A stretch of DNA of 7,262 nt, from contig JAURND010000084.1 of NCBI GenBank assembly GCA_030830425.1, forward strand, positions 1-7,262. The letters are read 5' to 3'. Source of the stretch: Gammaproteobacteria bacterium (GTDB taxonomy: Bacteria > Pseudomonadota > Gammaproteobacteria > JAURND01). Numbering within the stretch: the first letter of the stretch is position 1; every line of letters begins with the position of its first letter. Below, piece by piece: positions 1 to 6,567 of this stretch. Position numbers and translations under genes: made by a program. The notes under the pieces were generated by a model. That model saw only the letters and a list, made by a program, of their open reading frames with translations. It ran no database searches and was not told the origin of the DNA.

Positions 1-3
1 GAA

Positions 4-36
4 TTTAAGGGGGCAGCAAAACACTTCCCCCTTAAA
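4..36. other. 10-bp stem-loop (TTTAAGGGGG / CCCCCTTAAA)
   Basis: The arms at 4-13 and 27-36 are perfectly complementary over 10 bp around a 13-base loop. The five G-C pairs make it the strongest hairpin in the left end. Neither strand has a uridine tract immediately after the stem, so it is not a canonical intrinsic terminator. It may be the 3' end structure of a gene lying to the left of the window. The 5' arm could instead pair six bases (AGGGGG, 8-13) with CCCCCT at 40-45. Confidence 0.5.
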
Positions 37-51
37 AAACCCCCTGGTTTT
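36..51. terminator. weak, possibly bidirectional terminator hairpin
   Basis: AAAACC (36-41) pairs with GGTTTT (46-51) around a CCCT loop. On the minus strand the stem runs into six T residues (complement of 34-39), and on the plus strand it ends in four. Only two G-C pairs support the stem, so it would be weak. Its first bases overlap the end of the larger 4-36 hairpin, so the two structures compete slightly. Confidence 0.25.
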
Positions 52-62
52 GTCTCACCTCA

Positions 63-84
63 AAGATGCAAAAACCAGCATCTT
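63..84. other. 7-bp stem-loop (AAGATGC / GCATCTT)
   Basis: AAGATGC at 63-69 is perfectly complementary to GCATCTT at 78-84 with an 8-base A-rich loop. The sequence CAAAGATGC that begins the structure (61-69) recurs at 218-226, on the far side of the palindromic repeat. No T tract follows, so I do not call it a terminator. Confidence 0.4.
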
Positions 85-237
85 GAAGTGGAACAAGTAT
101 ATGTGAGCATTTTAAGGGAATTTTTCCGCCAAAATTGGCAAAACGCGAAGCGTCCCGGCGAAGGCCGGGATCCACTGCTTCTACCTAATTATGCTGAATG
201 GTTACAAAGCAGATACACAAAGATGCTCACTTTCAAG
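82..237. repeat. interrupted inverted repeat around the palindromic element
   Basis: The right arm at 223-237 (ATGCTCACTTTCAAG) is the reverse complement of CTTGAAAGTGAGCAT. On the left the same sequence appears split: CTTGAAGTG at 82-90 and GTGAGCAT at 103-110, with a 12-base insertion between them and one base fewer in the first half. The arms enclose the palindromic repeat at 147-181. This could be the remnant of a small miniature-transposon-like or repeat-mediated insertion, or an extended RNA foldback. No transposase or clear target duplication is visible. Confidence 0.35.
147..181. repeat. dispersed palindromic repeat ('RPGEGRDP' type)
   Basis: The core TCCCGGC (153-159), loop GAAG (160-163), GCCGGGA (164-170) is a perfect 7-bp GC-rich hairpin. 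An outer pair of arms, GAAGC (147-151) and GCTTC (177-181), extends the symmetry. The core is much richer in GC than the DNA around it. Elements with this core are familiar as scattered intergenic repeats in many bacterial genomes, where spurious translation gives the peptide PGEGRDP. I recognise the type but cannot count copies in this genome. Confidence 0.7.
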
Positions 238-262
238 TATGAGCAGTATAGGCATAAACTAG

Positions 263-291
263 TTGCCATCTCCTGAAAACTTACTGATAAC
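263..291 (+). promoter_or_regulatory. likely sigma70 promoter for accB
   Basis: TTGCCA at 263-268 matches five of six consensus -35 bases. GATAAC at 286-291 matches four of six -10 bases, and the spacing is the ideal 17 bases. Transcription would start near 298, giving a leader of about 65 bases before accB and placing the start on the TTGTCTAGACAA palindrome. It is the best promoter match I found upstream of accB. Confidence 0.45.
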
Positions 292-297
292 TTGCCT

Positions 298-309
298 TTG
301 TCTAGACAA
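298..309. promoter_or_regulatory. perfect 12-bp palindrome, candidate operator of accB
   Basis: TTGTCTAGACAA reads identically on both strands. It falls at the predicted transcription start of the promoter at 263-291, where a bound dimeric repressor would block initiation. The symmetry does not extend past 12 bp. I could not match it to the BirA, FadR or FabR operators as I remember them, so no regulator is assigned. Confidence 0.35.
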
Positions 310-363
310 TATGAAAAAAGCAGGTAATAATGCAGGCTATGTTCAACTTTAAATGATGGTTTT

Positions 364-822
364 ATGGATATACGTAAAGTTAAAAAACTGATTGAATTAT
401 TGCAAGAAACCGGCATTGGCGAAATCGAAATTCGTGAAGGCGAAGAATCTGTTCGTATCAGCCGCTATTACACGCAAAACCCATCTGCTCCTCAGCATAT
501 TATGGCAGCAGCCCCAGCGACAGTGCCTACGCATGCAGCTATCCCTGCGGTGCAAACAGCTAAACCGACCGTGCCCGATGAAAATAGCCATGTGGTCAAA
601 TCACCGATGGTCGGTACGGTTTATTTGGCGGCGGCGCCCGGTCAAAAACCGTTTGTCGAGGTCGGAAAAGTTGTGAATGTTGGCGATACGCTATGTGTCA
701 TCGAAGCGATGAAAATGTTCAATCAAATTGAAGCAGATAAAGCGGGTGTCGTGAGCGCTCGTTTAATCGATAATGGCAGTCCGGTTGAATATGACCAACC
801 GTTATTTATCATTGAAGATTAG
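364..822 (+). CDS. accB: acetyl-CoA carboxylase biotin carboxyl carrier protein
   Basis: The 152-residue product carries the covalently bound biotin that shuttles carboxyl groups between biotin carboxylase (AccC) and the carboxyltransferase in the first committed step of fatty acid synthesis. The N-terminus ([13 protein letters not shown], then [10 protein letters not shown] at 26-34) closely matches E. coli AccB, which has 156 residues. A flexible Ala/Pro/Thr-rich linker spans about 40-72. The C-terminal biotinyl domain runs from about 76 to 152, with the biotin-accepting lysine at 117 in EAMKM. An insertion around [11 protein letters not shown] (91-101) corresponds to the 'thumb' of the AccB domain. 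The start is fixed by homology, because no convincing Shine-Dalgarno sequence precedes it. It lies upstream of accC on the same strand, but with a gap of 144 bases instead of the usual few. Confidence 0.97.
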   Translation: MDIRKVKKLIELLQETGIGEIEIREGEESVRISRYYTQNPSAPQHIMAAAPATVPTHAAIPAVQTAKPTVPDENSHVVKSPMVGTVYLAAAPGQKPFVEVGKVVNVGDTLCVIEAMKMFNQIEADKAGVVSARLIDNGSPVEYDQPLFIIED

Positions 823-896
823 CCGGCAATTCCCGCCAAAAACCCGAAATTTGCTTCCTTGTTTTCATGTGTCGCTTATCTTCTCTTTTTTTCGCA

Positions 897-942
897 AAGG
901 GAGAAAATAAATTCCGCGTTTTTCATGGAAAAGGGCTCCCTT
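897..942. other. 7-bp inverted repeat in the accB-accC gap
   Basis: AAGGGAG (897-903) is complementary to CTCCCTT (936-942), with 32 bases between the arms. The left arm is a perfect Shine-Dalgarno-like motif, but it lies more than 60 bases upstream of the accC start at 967 and 21 bases upstream of the in-frame ATG at 925. A second purine run, AAGGG at 931-935, abuts the right arm and could compete for pairing with CCCTT. Any regulatory role is speculation. Confidence 0.3.
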
Positions 943-966
943 ACATTTCCAGTGCTTACATTATCT

Positions 967-2325
967 ATGTTAAAAAAAGTATTAATTGCAAACCGTGGTG
1001 AGATCGCTTTACGCATATTCCGCGCTTGTCGGGAATTAGGGATCAAAACAGTAGCTGTTTATTCCACTGCTGATCAGAATTTAATGCACGTACGGCTCGC
1101 TGATGAAGCGGTGTGCATTGGCCCGGCTAATTCCACAGATAGCTACTTAAATATTCCTGCAGTCATTAGTGCGGCTGAAATTACCGGTGCTGATGGTATT
1201 CATCCAGGCTATGGCTTTTTAGCTGAAAGTCAAGATTTTGCAGAGCGCGTGGAAAAAAGTGGTTTTACTTTTATTGGTCCTACCCCAGAAATTATTTTTA
1301 CCATGGGCAATAAAGTGTCAGCCATTGAGGCGATGCGTCAAGCAGGTATCCCTTGTGTGCCCGGTTCTAATGGTGAACTGAGCAATGACAGCGAAGAAAA
1401 TTTACGTTTGGCCAAACAAATTGGCTACCCTGTGATTATTAAAGCAGCTGGCGGTGGCGGTGGGCGAGGGATGCGAGCAGTTCATCATGAAGATACTTTG
1501 CTAAATGCCATTGCGATGACTCGCACAGAAGCAGATGCCGCTTTTAGAAACCCCAGTGTTTATATGGAAAAGTTTCTAGAGCACCCCAGACATATTGAAA
1601 TTCAAATATTGGGCGATGGCCAAGGCAACGCGATTCATTTAGGTGAGCGTGATTGTTCCATGCAAAGACGACACCAGAAAGTTTTAGAAGAAGCGCCAGC
1701 CCCTGGCATTACCCCAGAACAACGGGCATTTATTGGCGCGCGTTGTGTCGATGCATGTAAAGTCCTTAAATATAGGGGTGCTGGCACTTTTGAATTTTTA
1801 TATGAAAAAGGCGAGTTTTACTTTATTGAGATGAATACGCGCATACAAGTCGAACATCCTGTCACCGAAATGATTACAGGGATTGACATTGTCAAAGAGC
1901 AATTGCGCATCGCATCAGGTTTACCCTTTGATTTTGAGCAAAAAGATATACAAATTCGCGGACATGCCATTGAATGCCGAATCAACGCAGAAGATCCTAA
2001 GTCTTTTATCCCCTGTCCCGGAGATATCACGCTTTATCATGCGCCTGGTGGCCCAGGTATCCGCGTGGATTCACATCTTTATAGCGGCTATCGTGTCCCT
2101 CCCTATTATGATTCAATGATTGGAAAAATCATTAGTTATGGAGAAACACGAGACATCGCTATTGCGCGCATGCAAAATGCGTTAGAAGAAATATTGATCG
2201 AGGGGATTAAAACAAATATCCCATTACAAGTGGGTATTATCCATGACCCTAACTTTGCGCAAGGCGGTACGAATATTCATTATTTAGAGAAGAAATTAGA
2301 GATACTCAAAAGTGAGGGGAAGTAA
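967..2325 (+). CDS. accC: biotin carboxylase subunit of acetyl-CoA carboxylase
   Basis: This 452-residue protein uses ATP and bicarbonate to carboxylate biotin on AccB. E. coli AccC has 449 residues, and the numbering matches it exactly through the active site: K116, K159, the ATP-grasp glycine loop [10 protein letters not shown] at 161-170, H209, K238, E276, E288, N290, R292, E296 and R338 are all present. Residues 1-110 form the N-terminal biotin carboxylase domain, about 115-320 the ATP-grasp domain, and about 330-440 the C-terminal domain. The frame is open for 36 codons upstream (from 859), with other ATGs at 859 and 925. I chose 967 because [17 protein letters not shown] is the family's normal N-terminus and the upstream residues resemble nothing. 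No good Shine-Dalgarno sequence lies next to 967, which is odd. The gene is followed 3 bases later by prmA and is probably cotranscribed with it. Confidence 0.97.
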   Translation: MLKKVLIANRGEIALRIFRACRELGIKTVAVYSTADQNLMHVRLADEAVCIGPANSTDSYLNIPAVISAAEITGADGIHPGYGFLAESQDFAERVEKSGFTFIGPTPEIIFTMGNKVSAIEAMRQAGIPCVPGSNGELSNDSEENLRLAKQIGYPVIIKAAGGGGGRGMRAVHHEDTLLNAIAMTRTEADAAFRNPSVYMEKFLEHPRHIEIQILGDGQGNAIHLGERDCSMQRRHQKVLEEAPAPGITPEQRAFIGARCVDACKVLKYRGAGTFEFLYEKGEFYFIEMNTRIQVEHPVTEMITGIDIVKEQLRIASGLPFDFEQKDIQIRGHAIECRINAEDPKSFIPCPGDITLYHAPGGPGIRVDSHLYSGYRVPPYYDSMIGKIISYGETRDIAIARMQNALEEILIEGIKTNIPLQVGIIHDPNFAQGGTNIHYLEKKLEILKSEGK

Positions 2326-2331
2326 TCTTTG
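2314..2331 (+). promoter_or_regulatory. strong ribosome binding site deciding the TTG start of prmA
   Basis: GAGGGGA at 2314-2320 lies within the last codons of accC and sits 8 bases upstream of the TTG at 2329-2331. The accC stop codon (2323-2325) falls between the two. Spacing and strength favour TTG as the true start, and the arrangement suggests translational coupling of prmA to accC. Confidence 0.75.
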
Positions 2332-3252
2332 GCCTGGCAAAAACTTTCATTTAATTTACCCTCTGTCCTTGTAGATTCCTTTAGTGATCTGATTCATGGC
2401 GCAGGTGCTGTCGCGATTACACTAGAAGCACATAGCCCTGAAGCCTTGTTTGAGCCTCTTCCCAACACGACACCACTTTGGGCATGCACAACGATTCACG
2501 CATTGTTTGAAGACGAGATTGATTTATCCGTATTGATTTCACAGCTAAAAATTGCCGTCTTTCCGGAAGCTTTTCATTATCAAACTGAAATGGTGATTGA
2601 TCAGGATTGGCAAAAAAACTGTAGAGATGCTTTTAAGCCAATCTGCTTTTCTGATCGATTATGGATTTGTCCTAGCTGGAGCCCCTTGCCGCAAGATGGA
2701 AAACCCTGTGTGTTACTGGATCCTGGGTTAGCATTTGGGACAGGTGCACACCCAACCACGCAGCTGTGTTTAAATTGGCTGGCGTCTCACACTCAAGGCG
2801 ATGAAGTCGTTATCGATTATGGCTGTGGTTCGGGTATTTTAGCATTAGCGGCTTTAAAGCTCGGTGCAAAAAAAGTATGGGCGGTCGACAATGATCCTCA
2901 AGCATTAGAAGCAACGCTGGAAAATGCACAGCGCAATCAAACCTTGACGCCCAATCCAATAGATATCCCTAGCAGGCATCCACTTTCAGCCGTATTGCCT
3001 GAACAACTCCCTATCGATCATGTTCGCGCGAACATACTGATCGCCAACATACTCGCCAACCCGCTTATCTCATTAGCCCCTCATTTTGCAAAACTAGTAT
3101 CGCCTGGTGGAAAAATAGCACTATCGGGCATCTTGGCCGAACAAATCGCACAAATAGAAAAAGCTTATCAGCCTTGGTTTGAATTTTCAGCCCCTGTTTA
3201 TCAAGAAGAGTGGGTATTGTTGACGGGGAACCTCATTAAAATAGTAATTTAA
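2329..3252 (+). CDS. prmA: ribosomal protein L11 methyltransferase
   Basis: PrmA methylates ribosomal protein L11 in the cytoplasm using S-adenosylmethionine. The product has 307 residues, against 293 in E. coli. An N-terminal substrate-recognition domain (about 1-90, beginning AWQKLSFNL and containing FEPLPNTTPLW at 41-51) leads into the family signature WICPSW (112-117) and LLDPGLAFGTGAHPTT (129-144). The SAM-binding motif is VIDYGCGSGILA (161-172), followed by VDNDP at 186-190. NILANPL at 240-246 is the N-[IL]-[AL]-x-P-L type motif of the family. The extra length relative to E. coli lies mainly in a Pro-rich stretch around 205-225, between the SAM motif and the NILANPL motif. The TTG start is supported by the preceding ribosome binding site and by the family's usual N-terminus. 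Position after accBC is a common gammaproteobacterial arrangement without an obvious functional link. Confidence 0.95.
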   Translation: MAWQKLSFNLPSVLVDSFSDLIHGAGAVAITLEAHSPEALFEPLPNTTPLWACTTIHALFEDEIDLSVLISQLKIAVFPEAFHYQTEMVIDQDWQKNCRDAFKPICFSDRLWICPSWSPLPQDGKPCVLLDPGLAFGTGAHPTTQLCLNWLASHTQGDEVVIDYGCGSGILALAALKLGAKKVWAVDNDPQALEATLENAQRNQTLTPNPIDIPSRHPLSAVLPEQLPIDHVRANILIANILANPLISLAPHFAKLVSPGGKIALSGILAEQIAQIEKAYQPWFEFSAPVYQEEWVLLTGNLIKIVI

Positions 3253-3327
3253 CTGCTGAAATCCCCGCAAAAAAGTTTGAATTCTTGTGGCTTGACCACC
3301 AGGTCTATGCCAATCCAAGCGATGCGT

Positions 3328-3349
3328 TAAAATAAGGCAGAAATTCTGC
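3328..3349. promoter_or_regulatory. candidate -10 box and operator-like palindrome upstream of glpD
   Basis: GCAGAA (3337-3342) and TTCTGC (3344-3349) form a perfect inverted repeat around a single central A, an operator-like geometry. It ends 39 bases upstream of the glpD start. TAAAAT at 3328-3333 matches five of six -10 bases, which would put the transcription start at about 3340, inside the palindrome. No good -35 box lies at the proper distance, so an activator-dependent or weak promoter is possible. The rest of the 136-base spacer between prmA and glpD shows only small imperfect hairpins (for example GACC/GGTC at 3294-3305). Confidence 0.3.
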
Positions 3350-3388
3350 GTTATTGGCGGTAATTGCTGCTTCAAATTAGATTGAAAC

Positions 3389-4909
3389 ATGAGTCATTAT
3401 GATGTGATTGTCATCGGTGGTGGTGCGACAGGTTTAGGTGTAGCGGTAGAATCGATCACGCGTGGTTACCGTACCTTGTTATTAGAGGCCCATGATTATG
3501 GGAAAGGTACGTCTTCTAAATCCACTAAATTGGTGCATGGCGGTATTCGTTATTTGGCGAACTTTGATATTTCTTTGGTGAAAGAAGGGTTGGAGGAACG
3601 TTTTTATTTTTTGAAAAATGCGCCGCATCTGGCGAAAAAACAAAGTTTTATTATCCCTTTTTATCATTGGTTTGAAAAAATCAAATATACCATCGGTCTT
3701 GGGCTATATGATGCTTTGGCTAAAGATAAAAAAATTGGCAAGCGTATTTTCTTATCAAAAGCAGAAACTTTGTTGCAGTTGCCGCAACTCAATGCCAAAA
3801 ATTTGATTGGCAGCGCGATTTATGGTGATGGGCAGTTTGATGATACCCGTATGCTTATCGCGTTGCTGCGCACTTTTGAGCAACAAGGTGGTGTTGCACT
3901 TAATTATCATTCGGTCACCGATTTTATTGATCAGGACCATCGCATTGCAGGCGTTCAAGTCTTAGATCGTTTATCGGGCAAATCATTAGCATTTACTGCA
4001 AAAGTGGTGATTAACGCTACAGGTACTTTAACCGATACGCTACTCAATAAGGCTGAACCCCATGTTCAGCATCAAACTGTTTTTGCCGCGCAAGGCACGC
4101 ATTTGGTTTTTGATCAATCCTTGTTTAATGCGACCCATTGTTTGGTCATCCCAGCAACCAGTGATGATCGCATTTTGTTTGTTTTACCCTGGCGAGATAA
4201 AATCATTGTGGGTACTACGGATGTCGCTGTTGATCAACCCACGATTGAACCGATTGCGCAATCTGCAGAAATTGATTTTATGTTAGAAACGCTCAATCGT
4301 TACACTGAGCAAACCATCACCCGATCACATATAAAATCTGTATTTTGTGGTCAACGCCCACTCGTGCGCGACCCCAAACATCAAACAACTGGAAAAATAT
4401 CACGTAAACATGAAATACTAGAAAGCCGCCAGGGATTAATCAGTATTGTGGGCGGAAAATGGACAATTTATCGCCGCATGGCGGAAGATACGATTGATTA
4501 TGCAGTACAAAAAAAATATTTATCACCCAGTCGCTCCGTGACGCGCGATTTTAAATTATGGGGGCATGGCGCATTGATGACGGATCATTGGCTGGCGGTG
4601 TATGGCAGCGACATCGATATCATTTTACAGATTCAACGCGAGACTAATAATTTTGCTTACATTCACAAAGACTTACCTTATTTGCAAGCTGAGGTTATTT
4701 ATCAGGTGCGTTATGAGCAAGCAAAAACCGTGGAAGATGTGCTAGCGCGTAGAACACACGCCGCTTTGTTAGATGCTAAAGCCGCACAGCAGTCTGCATG
4801 GCTAGTGGCACAGCTTATGGCAAAAGAGCTGAATAAGCATGAGGCTTGGATTGCAGAAGAAGTGCAGAAGTTTGAGAGATTCATGGCAAACTTTCTCCCA
4901 AAAGGGTAG
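3389..4909 (+). CDS. glpD: FAD-dependent glycerol-3-phosphate dehydrogenase
   Basis: The 506-residue protein oxidises glycerol-3-phosphate to dihydroxyacetone phosphate and passes electrons through FAD to the quinone pool. The family acts as a peripheral membrane enzyme; no signal peptide or transmembrane segment is evident. E. coli GlpD has about 501 residues. The N-terminal FAD-binding fold shows the dinucleotide motif GGGATG at 10-15, the acidic residue E33 ending the second strand, and SSKSTKLVHGGIRYL at 42-56, where R54 corresponds to substrate-binding R54 in E. coli. Further family residues are R323 in CGQRPLVRD, R339 in SRKHE and K357 in GGKWTIYRR. The C-terminal helical domain (about 385-500) contains the family's RRTHAALLDAKAA segment (454-466). 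The ATG is supported by homology; the ribosome binding site is weak. It is a stand-alone gene here, with no glpF or glpK in view. Confidence 0.95.
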   Translation: MSHYDVIVIGGGATGLGVAVESITRGYRTLLLEAHDYGKGTSSKSTKLVHGGIRYLANFDISLVKEGLEERFYFLKNAPHLAKKQSFIIPFYHWFEKIKYTIGLGLYDALAKDKKIGKRIFLSKAETLLQLPQLNAKNLIGSAIYGDGQFDDTRMLIALLRTFEQQGGVALNYHSVTDFIDQDHRIAGVQVLDRLSGKSLAFTAKVVINATGTLTDTLLNKAEPHVQHQTVFAAQGTHLVFDQSLFNATHCLVIPATSDDRILFVLPWRDKIIVGTTDVAVDQPTIEPIAQSAEIDFMLETLNRYTEQTITRSHIKSVFCGQRPLVRDPKHQTTGKISRKHEILESRQGLISIVGGKWTIYRRMAEDTIDYAVQKKYLSPSRSVTRDFKLWGHGALMTDHWLAVYGSDIDIILQIQRETNNFAYIHKDLPYLQAEVIYQVRYEQAKTVEDVLARRTHAALLDAKAAQQSAWLVAQLMAKELNKHEAWIAEEVQKFERFMANFLPKG

Positions 4910-4935
4910 AAGGGAAGCACTATTGAAGCGCTTTT

Positions 4936-4952
4936 AGGTGTCGGTCACGCCT
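4936..4952. terminator. weak hairpin between convergent glpD and ABC-F genes
   Basis: AGGTGT (4936-4941) pairs with ACGCCT (4947-4952), including one G-U pair, around a CGGTC loop. It occupies the end of the 42-base gap where the two transcripts converge and overlaps the first base of the ABC-F stop codon. Neither strand has a clean T tract after it, so intrinsic termination is doubtful. The same gap contains an imperfect direct repeat, GAAGCACT (4914-4921) and GAAGCGCT (4925-4932). Confidence 0.25.
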
Positions 4953-6559
4953 CATTTCATTAAATAATCTTTCCCATACTGCGATAAATAATCGTGATAA
5001 TTGCCTAAATAATTGCGGGCCCCTTTTTCAGTAATCGCCAATATGCGCGTTGCTACTTGATCGATGAAAAAACGATTATGGCTCACAAATAACACGGAGC
5101 CTTTGAAGTTTTTCAGTGCATCTGCTAAAGCATCGACAGATTCTAAATCTAAATGGTTAGTGGGTTCATCGAATACTAGCACATTTGGCTGCTTTAATAT
5201 GATGCTGGCTAGCACCAAGCGCGCACATTCTCCGCCGCTTAACACCGAGATTTTTTTGTTTACATCATTGCCACGAAAAAGCATTTGTCCGAGCGCTTTT
5301 CTGATCACTTGTTCAGGTGCGCGGATATGGTTTTCCATCCAGTGTAATAAAGATTGATTGCCGGGCAAATGTGCGCGGTAATCTTGTTCAAAATAGCCGA
5401 TTTCCGCATTTTCATGCCACTCATAACGGCCGTTATTTGGGGAGAGTTGATCTAATAAGATTTTCAATAAGGTGGATTTACCAATGCCATTGGGGCCAAT
5501 AATGGCATATTTTTCACCGCGGTTTAAACTAAAAGAAGCATTGTGTAGCAAGATGCGTTCATCGAATTGTTTAGAGATATTGTCTGCTTTTAAGACCAGT
5601 TTTCCTGAAGGTTTTTTAGGAGAAAAATTGAAATGCGGTTTGGTGATAGCAGAAGCTTTAGCATCAGGCATATCTTCTTCAATGCGCTCAATCATTTTTG
5701 CTTTTGAGGCCGCTTGGCGGGCTTTGCTGGCTTTTGCGCCAAAACGATCCACAAAAGATTGCAGCGCTTCAATTTGTTTTTCTTTGCCTTGTATCGCTCG
5801 TTGCCGCTGCTGCAACCTCTCTTCTTTAATGACTTGAAAACGATCGTAATTTCCGGTGTATTCTGTGACTGTTGCGTAGTCAATATCTAAAATATGTGTA
5901 GAAAGATTGTTCAAGAAATGTCGGTCATGCGAAACGAAAATTAATAGCCCTTTAAACTCATATTTTAAAAAATCTTCTAGCCAGTCAATAGAAGTAATAT
6001 CTAAATGGTTGGTAGGTTCATCCAATAACATAATATCTGGATTCTGAAATAATACCTGTGCCAGTAATACCCTTAATTTATAGCCGCCAGACAAAGCGCT
6101 CAAAGGGCCTTGATGATATTTAGTATCAATCCCTAAACCTAATAATAAATGTTCGGCGGCAATTTCGGCGCTATAACCATCGTGATGTGCGATGACTTCT
6201 TCCAAATGGCCGAGTCGATAACCGTCTTCCTCGGTCAACACTGGTTTTTCTAGTAGCTTTTCTTTTTCAAGAAGCGCAGACCATAATTCAGCTTTACCTC
6301 GAATCACCGCGTCGATGACACGATTGTGTTCATAATGAAAATGATCTTGTTTTAAGATGCCAATGCTGGTGGTTTTAGCTTTTTCTACGCTGCCATGGCT
6401 GGGCGTTTCTTCATTTGCCAAAATGCGCAGCAAGGTAGACTTGCCTGCGCCGTTGGGGCCGACAATCCCATAACGTTCAGACAGCAATAGCGTTAAATTG
6501 ACATTTTGAAATAACGTTCTTTTTCCAAAATCTAGGCTTAAATCACGGATATCTAACAT
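4952..6559 (-). CDS. ybiT: ABC-F family ATPase, YbiT type
   Basis: The 535-residue protein has two ABC ATPase domains and no transmembrane segments, the layout of ABC-F proteins that bind the ribosome near the tRNA exit site and modulate translation. Domain 1 has Walker A GPNGAGKS (34-41), signature LSGGY (156-160), Walker B with DEPTNHLD (180-187) and SHDR (210-213). The interdomain linker (about 240-305) is rich in Lys, Arg and Gln and contains LQSFVDRFGAKASKARQA (266-283), typical of the YbiT group. Domain 2 has GPNGIGKST (355-363), LSGGE (440-444), DEPTNHLD (464-471) and SHNR (493-496). Both catalytic glutamates (E181, E465) are present. Length and motifs match E. coli YbiT (530 residues) better than Uup or EttA. 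It starts 8 bases after the phosphofructokinase stop codon, so the two are probably cotranscribed. A dedicated antibiotic-resistance role is unlikely from the sequence. Confidence 0.93.
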   Translation of the reverse strand: MLDIRDLSLDFGKRTLFQNVNLTLLLSERYGIVGPNGAGKSTLLRILANEETPSHGSVEKAKTTSIGILKQDHFHYEHNRVIDAVIRGKAELWSALLEKEKLLEKPVLTEEDGYRLGHLEEVIAHHDGYSAEIAAEHLLLGLGIDTKYHQGPLSALSGGYKLRVLLAQVLFQNPDIMLLDEPTNHLDITSIDWLEDFLKYEFKGLLIFVSHDRHFLNNLSTHILDIDYATVTEYTGNYDRFQVIKEERLQQRQRAIQGKEKQIEALQSFVDRFGAKASKARQAASKAKMIERIEEDMPDAKASAITKPHFNFSPKKPSGKLVLKADNISKQFDERILLHNASFSLNRGEKYAIIGPNGIGKSTLLKILLDQLSPNNGRYEWHENAEIGYFEQDYRAHLPGNQSLLHWMENHIRAPEQVIRKALGQMLFRGNDVNKKISVLSGGECARLVLASIILKQPNVLVFDEPTNHLDLESVDALADALKNFKGSVLFVSHNRFFIDQVATRILAITEKGARNYLGNYHDYLSQYGKDYLMK

Positions 6560-6567
6560 AGTCGGTT

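Larger units (their letters stand above)
1..363. other. non-coding, structured intergenic region upstream of accB
   Basis: No convincing gene lies in this stretch. The one notable open frame (88-276, plus, 62 codons, GTG start) has no ribosome binding site, and its most recognisable peptide, RPGEGRDP, is simply the translation of a palindromic repeat. The left part holds three hairpins (4-36, 36-51, 63-84), the middle a dispersed repeat inside a broken inverted repeat, and the right part the likely accB promoter and a 12-bp palindrome. In many gammaproteobacteria aroQ sits directly upstream of accB. It does not do so here within 363 bases. Confidence 0.7.

Noticed and set aside
126..139. CCGCCAAAA shared between 126-134 and 833-841 as a dispersed repeat or operator
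   Set aside because: Nine bases of low-complexity match with unrelated flanks is too short to support a repeat or regulatory site.
88..276. 62-codon plus-strand open frame starting with GTG
   Set aside because: It has no ribosome binding site, and its distinctive peptide RPGEGRDP comes from the palindromic repeat. It also runs through the candidate accB promoter region. Nothing suggests a real protein.
859..966. N-terminal extension of AccC from the ATG at 859 or 925
   Set aside because: The 36 extra residues resemble nothing in the family. The conserved [17 protein letters not shown] begins at 967, and the catalytic residue numbering then matches E. coli AccC exactly.
5472..5837. 121-codon plus-strand open frame opposite the ABC-F gene
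   Set aside because: It lies wholly antisense to a well-conserved coding region, spanning the linker and second Walker A, and has no recognisable protein features.
4952..6559. ABC-F gene as an antibiotic-resistance determinant or transporter ATPase
   Set aside because: Motifs, linker and length match the housekeeping YbiT group, and no membrane permease gene is adjacent.
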